DNA of 49,975 nucleotides from an uncultured Oscillospiraceae bacterium (GTDB lineage Bacteria; Bacillota; Clostridia; Oscillospirales; Acutalibacteraceae): NCBI GenBank assembly GCA_900544375.1, contig UQUZ01000015.1, positions 1 to 49,975 on the forward strand, in the 5' to 3' direction. A program made the translations under genes and the position numbers. Of this stretch, positions 48,066-49,975 are shown piece after piece. Position 1 is the first letter of the stretch. Every line of letters begins with the position of its first letter. The notes beneath the pieces are model-generated. The model searched no databases, had not been told where the DNA came from, and was given only the letters and a program-made list of their open reading frames with translations.

Positions 48066-49808
48066 ATGGAAATGGTCAATATCAAAATCAACGGCATGCC
48101 CTTGAGTGTGCCCAACGGCATTTCTATCCTCGAAGCGGCGCGCTATGCCGGGATCGAGATCCCGACGCTGTGCTTCCTCAAGGACATCAATGAAATCGGT
48201 GCGTGCCGGATCTGCATGGTGGAGGTCAAGGGTGCGAGAAGCCTGGTTACCGCCTGTGTTTACCCGGTGAATGAAGGCATGGAGGTCTTTACAAATACAG
48301 AAAAGGTGCGCAATTCCCGCAAAATCACCCTGGAGCTTATCCTCTCCACGCACGACCGCAAGTGCCTCTCCTGCGTGCGCAGCGGCAGCTGCGAATTGCA
48401 GCAGCTCTGCAAAGAGTTCGGCGTAGATGACGAAACGCGCTACGAGGGCGCGAACCCGCACTACGAGTTCGACGACTCCGCCGCGCATATGATCCGCGAC
48501 AACAACAAGTGCATCCTCTGCCGCCGCTGCGTCGCTGCCTGCGATATGCAGAAAATCTCCGTGATCGGCGCGAATGCCCGTGGCTTCGATACGCATATCA
48601 GCTCCGCCTTTGATAAAGATCTGGCGGACGTCTCCTGCATATCCTGCGGGCAGTGTATTGTCAACTGCCCGACCGGCGCGCTGGTGGAAAAGGACGACAG
48701 CGACAAGGTGCTTGCCGCCATCAACGATCCGGAGAAATACGTGATTGTCCAGACCGCCCCCTCTATCCGTGCAACCCTCGGCGAGTGCTTCGGCATGAGC
48801 ATCGGCACGAACGTGCAGGGCAAGATGGTTGCGGCGCTTCGCCGCCTCGGCTTCGATAAGGTGTTCGACACCGACTTCGCCGCCGACCTCACCATCATGG
48901 AGGAGGCGCACGAGTTTATCGAGCGCGTGCAGCAGGGCGGCGTGCTGCCGATGATCACCTCCTGCTCCCCCGGCTGGGTCAAATACTGCGAGCACTACTA
49001 TCCTGATCAGATCTCCCACCTCTCCACCTGCAAATCGCCGCAGCAGATGTTCGGCGCGACGATCAAAACCTGGTATGCAAAAAAGATGGGGATCGATCCG
49101 GAGAAGATCGTCGTCGTTGGCATCATGCCCTGCACGGCGAAAAAATTTGAGACCAAGCGCGACGACCAGTCCGCCTCCGGCTACCCGGATGTGGATATCG
49201 CGCTCACCACCCGCGAGCTTGCCCGCATGATTGAGAGCGCTGGCATCTACTTTAAGCACCTGCCGGATGAGGAATTCGACAATCCGCTCGGCGAGGGCAC
49301 CGGCGCGGCCGTCATCTTTGGCGCGACGGGCGGCGTAATGGAAGCTGCTCTCCGCACGGCCGTTGAAACGCTCACCGGCAAGGCGCTCGACAACGTGGAT
49401 TTCACCGACGTGCGCGGCATGGACGGCGTGAAGGAAGCGGAATATGAAGTGGCCGGCCTCAAGCTCAAGGTGGCGGTCGCCAGCGGCACCGCCAATGCCC
49501 ACACGCTCATGGAGCAGGTGAAGGCCGGCACATCCCCCTATCATTTCATCGAGATCATGGGCTGCCCCGGCGGCTGCATCAACGGCGGCGGGCAACCGAT
49601 TCAACACGCGGTAGTGCGTAACTTCGTTGATTTGAAAAACCGCCGCGCCGCAGCGCTTTATGATGCGGACCGCAAGCTCCCCGTACGCAAATCGCATGAG
49701 AGTGAAGCGATCAAAACGGTGTACACCGAGTTCTTCGGCGAGCCGGGCAGCCATCTTGCGCATGAGGTGCTGCATACGTCCTACAAGGCCAGGCCGAAAT
49801 ACAAATAA
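48066..49808 (+). CDS. hydA: [FeFe] hydrogenase catalytic subunit (bifurcating group A)
   Basis: A 580-residue [FeFe] hydrogenase. The N terminus is a [2Fe-2S] plant-ferredoxin-like domain (PTLCFLK, GACRICMVEVKG, TACVYPV), then the His-ligated cluster HDRKCLSCVRSGSCELQQLC, then two [4Fe-4S] (CILCRRCVAACD, CISCGQCIVNCP). The H-cluster motifs are complete: L1 TSCSPGWVKYCE, L2 MPCTAKKFE and L3 EIMGCPGGCINGGGQP, with FGATGGVMEAALR. So it should be active. It makes or uses H2 together with HydB and HydC, taking electrons from NADH and reduced ferredoxin. AAAGGAG is 11 nt before ATG 48066. No maturase genes (hydE, hydF, hydG) are in the window. The stop lies in the 100-bp repeat. Confidence 0.96.
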   Translation: MEMVNIKINGMPLSVPNGISILEAARYAGIEIPTLCFLKDINEIGACRICMVEVKGARSLVTACVYPVNEGMEVFTNTEKVRNSRKITLELILSTHDRKCLSCVRSGSCELQQLCKEFGVDDETRYEGANPHYEFDDSAAHMIRDNNKCILCRRCVAACDMQKISVIGANARGFDTHISSAFDKDLADVSCISCGQCIVNCPTGALVEKDDSDKVLAAINDPEKYVIVQTAPSIRATLGECFGMSIGTNVQGKMVAALRRLGFDKVFDTDFAADLTIMEEAHEFIERVQQGGVLPMITSCSPGWVKYCEHYYPDQISHLSTCKSPQQMFGATIKTWYAKKMGIDPEKIVVVGIMPCTAKKFETKRDDQSASGYPDVDIALTTRELARMIESAGIYFKHLPDEEFDNPLGEGTGAAVIFGATGGVMEAALRTAVETLTGKALDNVDFTDVRGMDGVKEAEYEVAGLKLKVAVASGTANAHTLMEQVKAGTSPYHFIEIMGCPGGCINGGGQPIQHAVVRNFVDLKNRRAAALYDADRKLPVRKSHESEAIKTVYTEFFGEPGSHLAHEVLHTSYKARPKYK

Positions 49809-49975
49809 AAAATAGCCGCTGGTTTTCTGCAATCGCAAGCTGTGCGTATCTCTTAGACCCGCGTGATGATGGCAAGCCTTGCTTTGTTACTCGCGCTGCT
49901 CGTAATAAAAAATAGCCGCTGGTTTTCTGCAATCGCAAGCTGTGCGTATCTCTTAGACCCGCGTGATGATGGCAA
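49804..49975. repeat. Direct repeat with 100-bp period at the window end
   Basis: Bases 49804-49875 (72 bp) recur exactly at 49904-49975, separated by 28 bp, so the period is 100 bp; the second copy runs into the window end, so there may be more. The first copy starts within the last codon and stop of hydA. It shows no short palindromic repeat and no known mobile-element end. Confidence 0.9.

Noticed and set aside
48063..49838. A 591-codon open frame on the minus strand opposite hydA
   Set aside because: It is a shadow of hydA: His-, Ala- and Asp-rich composition typical of antisense reading of a high-GC third-position gene, no family motif and no ribosome binding site.
49711..49938. A 75-codon minus-strand open frame through the 100-bp repeat
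   Set aside because: The period of 100 bp is not a multiple of three, so the frame shifts between copies; it extends into antisense of hydA.
49804..49975. CRISPR array
   Set aside because: The repeat is 72 bp, the spacer 28 bp, only two copies are visible and there are no cas genes nearby.

Overview
The window looks like chromosomal DNA of an anaerobic, fermentative, Gram-positive-type Clostridia member, most likely of the Oscillospiraceae/Ruminococcaceae kind (inference from gene content, not from a search). Pointers are AAAGGAG-type ribosome binding sites before most genes, TTGACA/TATAAT-type promoters, a maf-mreBCD-mrdA-minD block, a zapA next to a U32 peptidase gene, an electron-bifurcating [FeFe] hydrogenase operon with a Rex-type operator, and uronate and beta-glycan catabolism. 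No rRNA, tRNA, CRISPR array, insertion sequence or phage gene was seen.

Layout. 1-3000: tail of an SH3-domain protein and, on the minus strand, glycogen phosphorylase. 3236-13159 (plus): zapA, a U32 peptidase/RlhA-like gene, dut, maf, the elongasome genes mreB-mreC-mreD, a class B penicillin-binding protein, a MinD-like ATPase with no minC or minE beside it, and mgsA. 13262-17453 (minus): a tight rnfD-rnfE-rnfA block followed by a membrane-anchored DUF4015-type protein. The block has no rnfC, rnfG or rnfB, and its RnfE and RnfA proteins lack all four cysteines that hold the intramembrane [2Fe-2S] centre in ordinary Rnf/Nqr. I regard this as the most unusual locus here. 17531-23710: a MecA-like adaptor, rpe, two zinc-ribbon proteins (one with a CFI-box C-terminal module), a GH2 glycosidase and a small Xre regulator. 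24262-25719: pncB.

26113-31395 (minus): a LytTR response regulator and a short histidine kinase, a strong terminator, then a heterodimeric ABC exporter pair. Divergent from it, 31618-39839 (plus), is a sugar-acid gene block: secreted GH16 glucanase, a TIM-barrel isomerase/epimerase, two Gfo/Idh/MocA dehydrogenases, uxuA, an SDR-type uxuB, kdgK and kdgA. The last four give a complete fructuronate/mannonate to KDG to pyruvate plus glyceraldehyde-3-phosphate route. Uronate isomerase (UxaC) is absent, and the three unassigned enzymes resemble those of 3-keto-glycoside chemistry.

40085-44477: a small Xre regulator, then on the minus strand a CcdA-TlpA fusion and an MBOAT/SGNH O-acyltransferase pair. 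44815-49808 (plus): a five-gene NAD(P)-linked bifurcating [FeFe] hydrogenase operon (NuoE-like, HATPase, thioredoxin-like ferredoxin, NuoF-like, HydA) behind a near-consensus Rex site. The window ends inside an exact 100-bp-period direct repeat that begins at the hydA stop codon.
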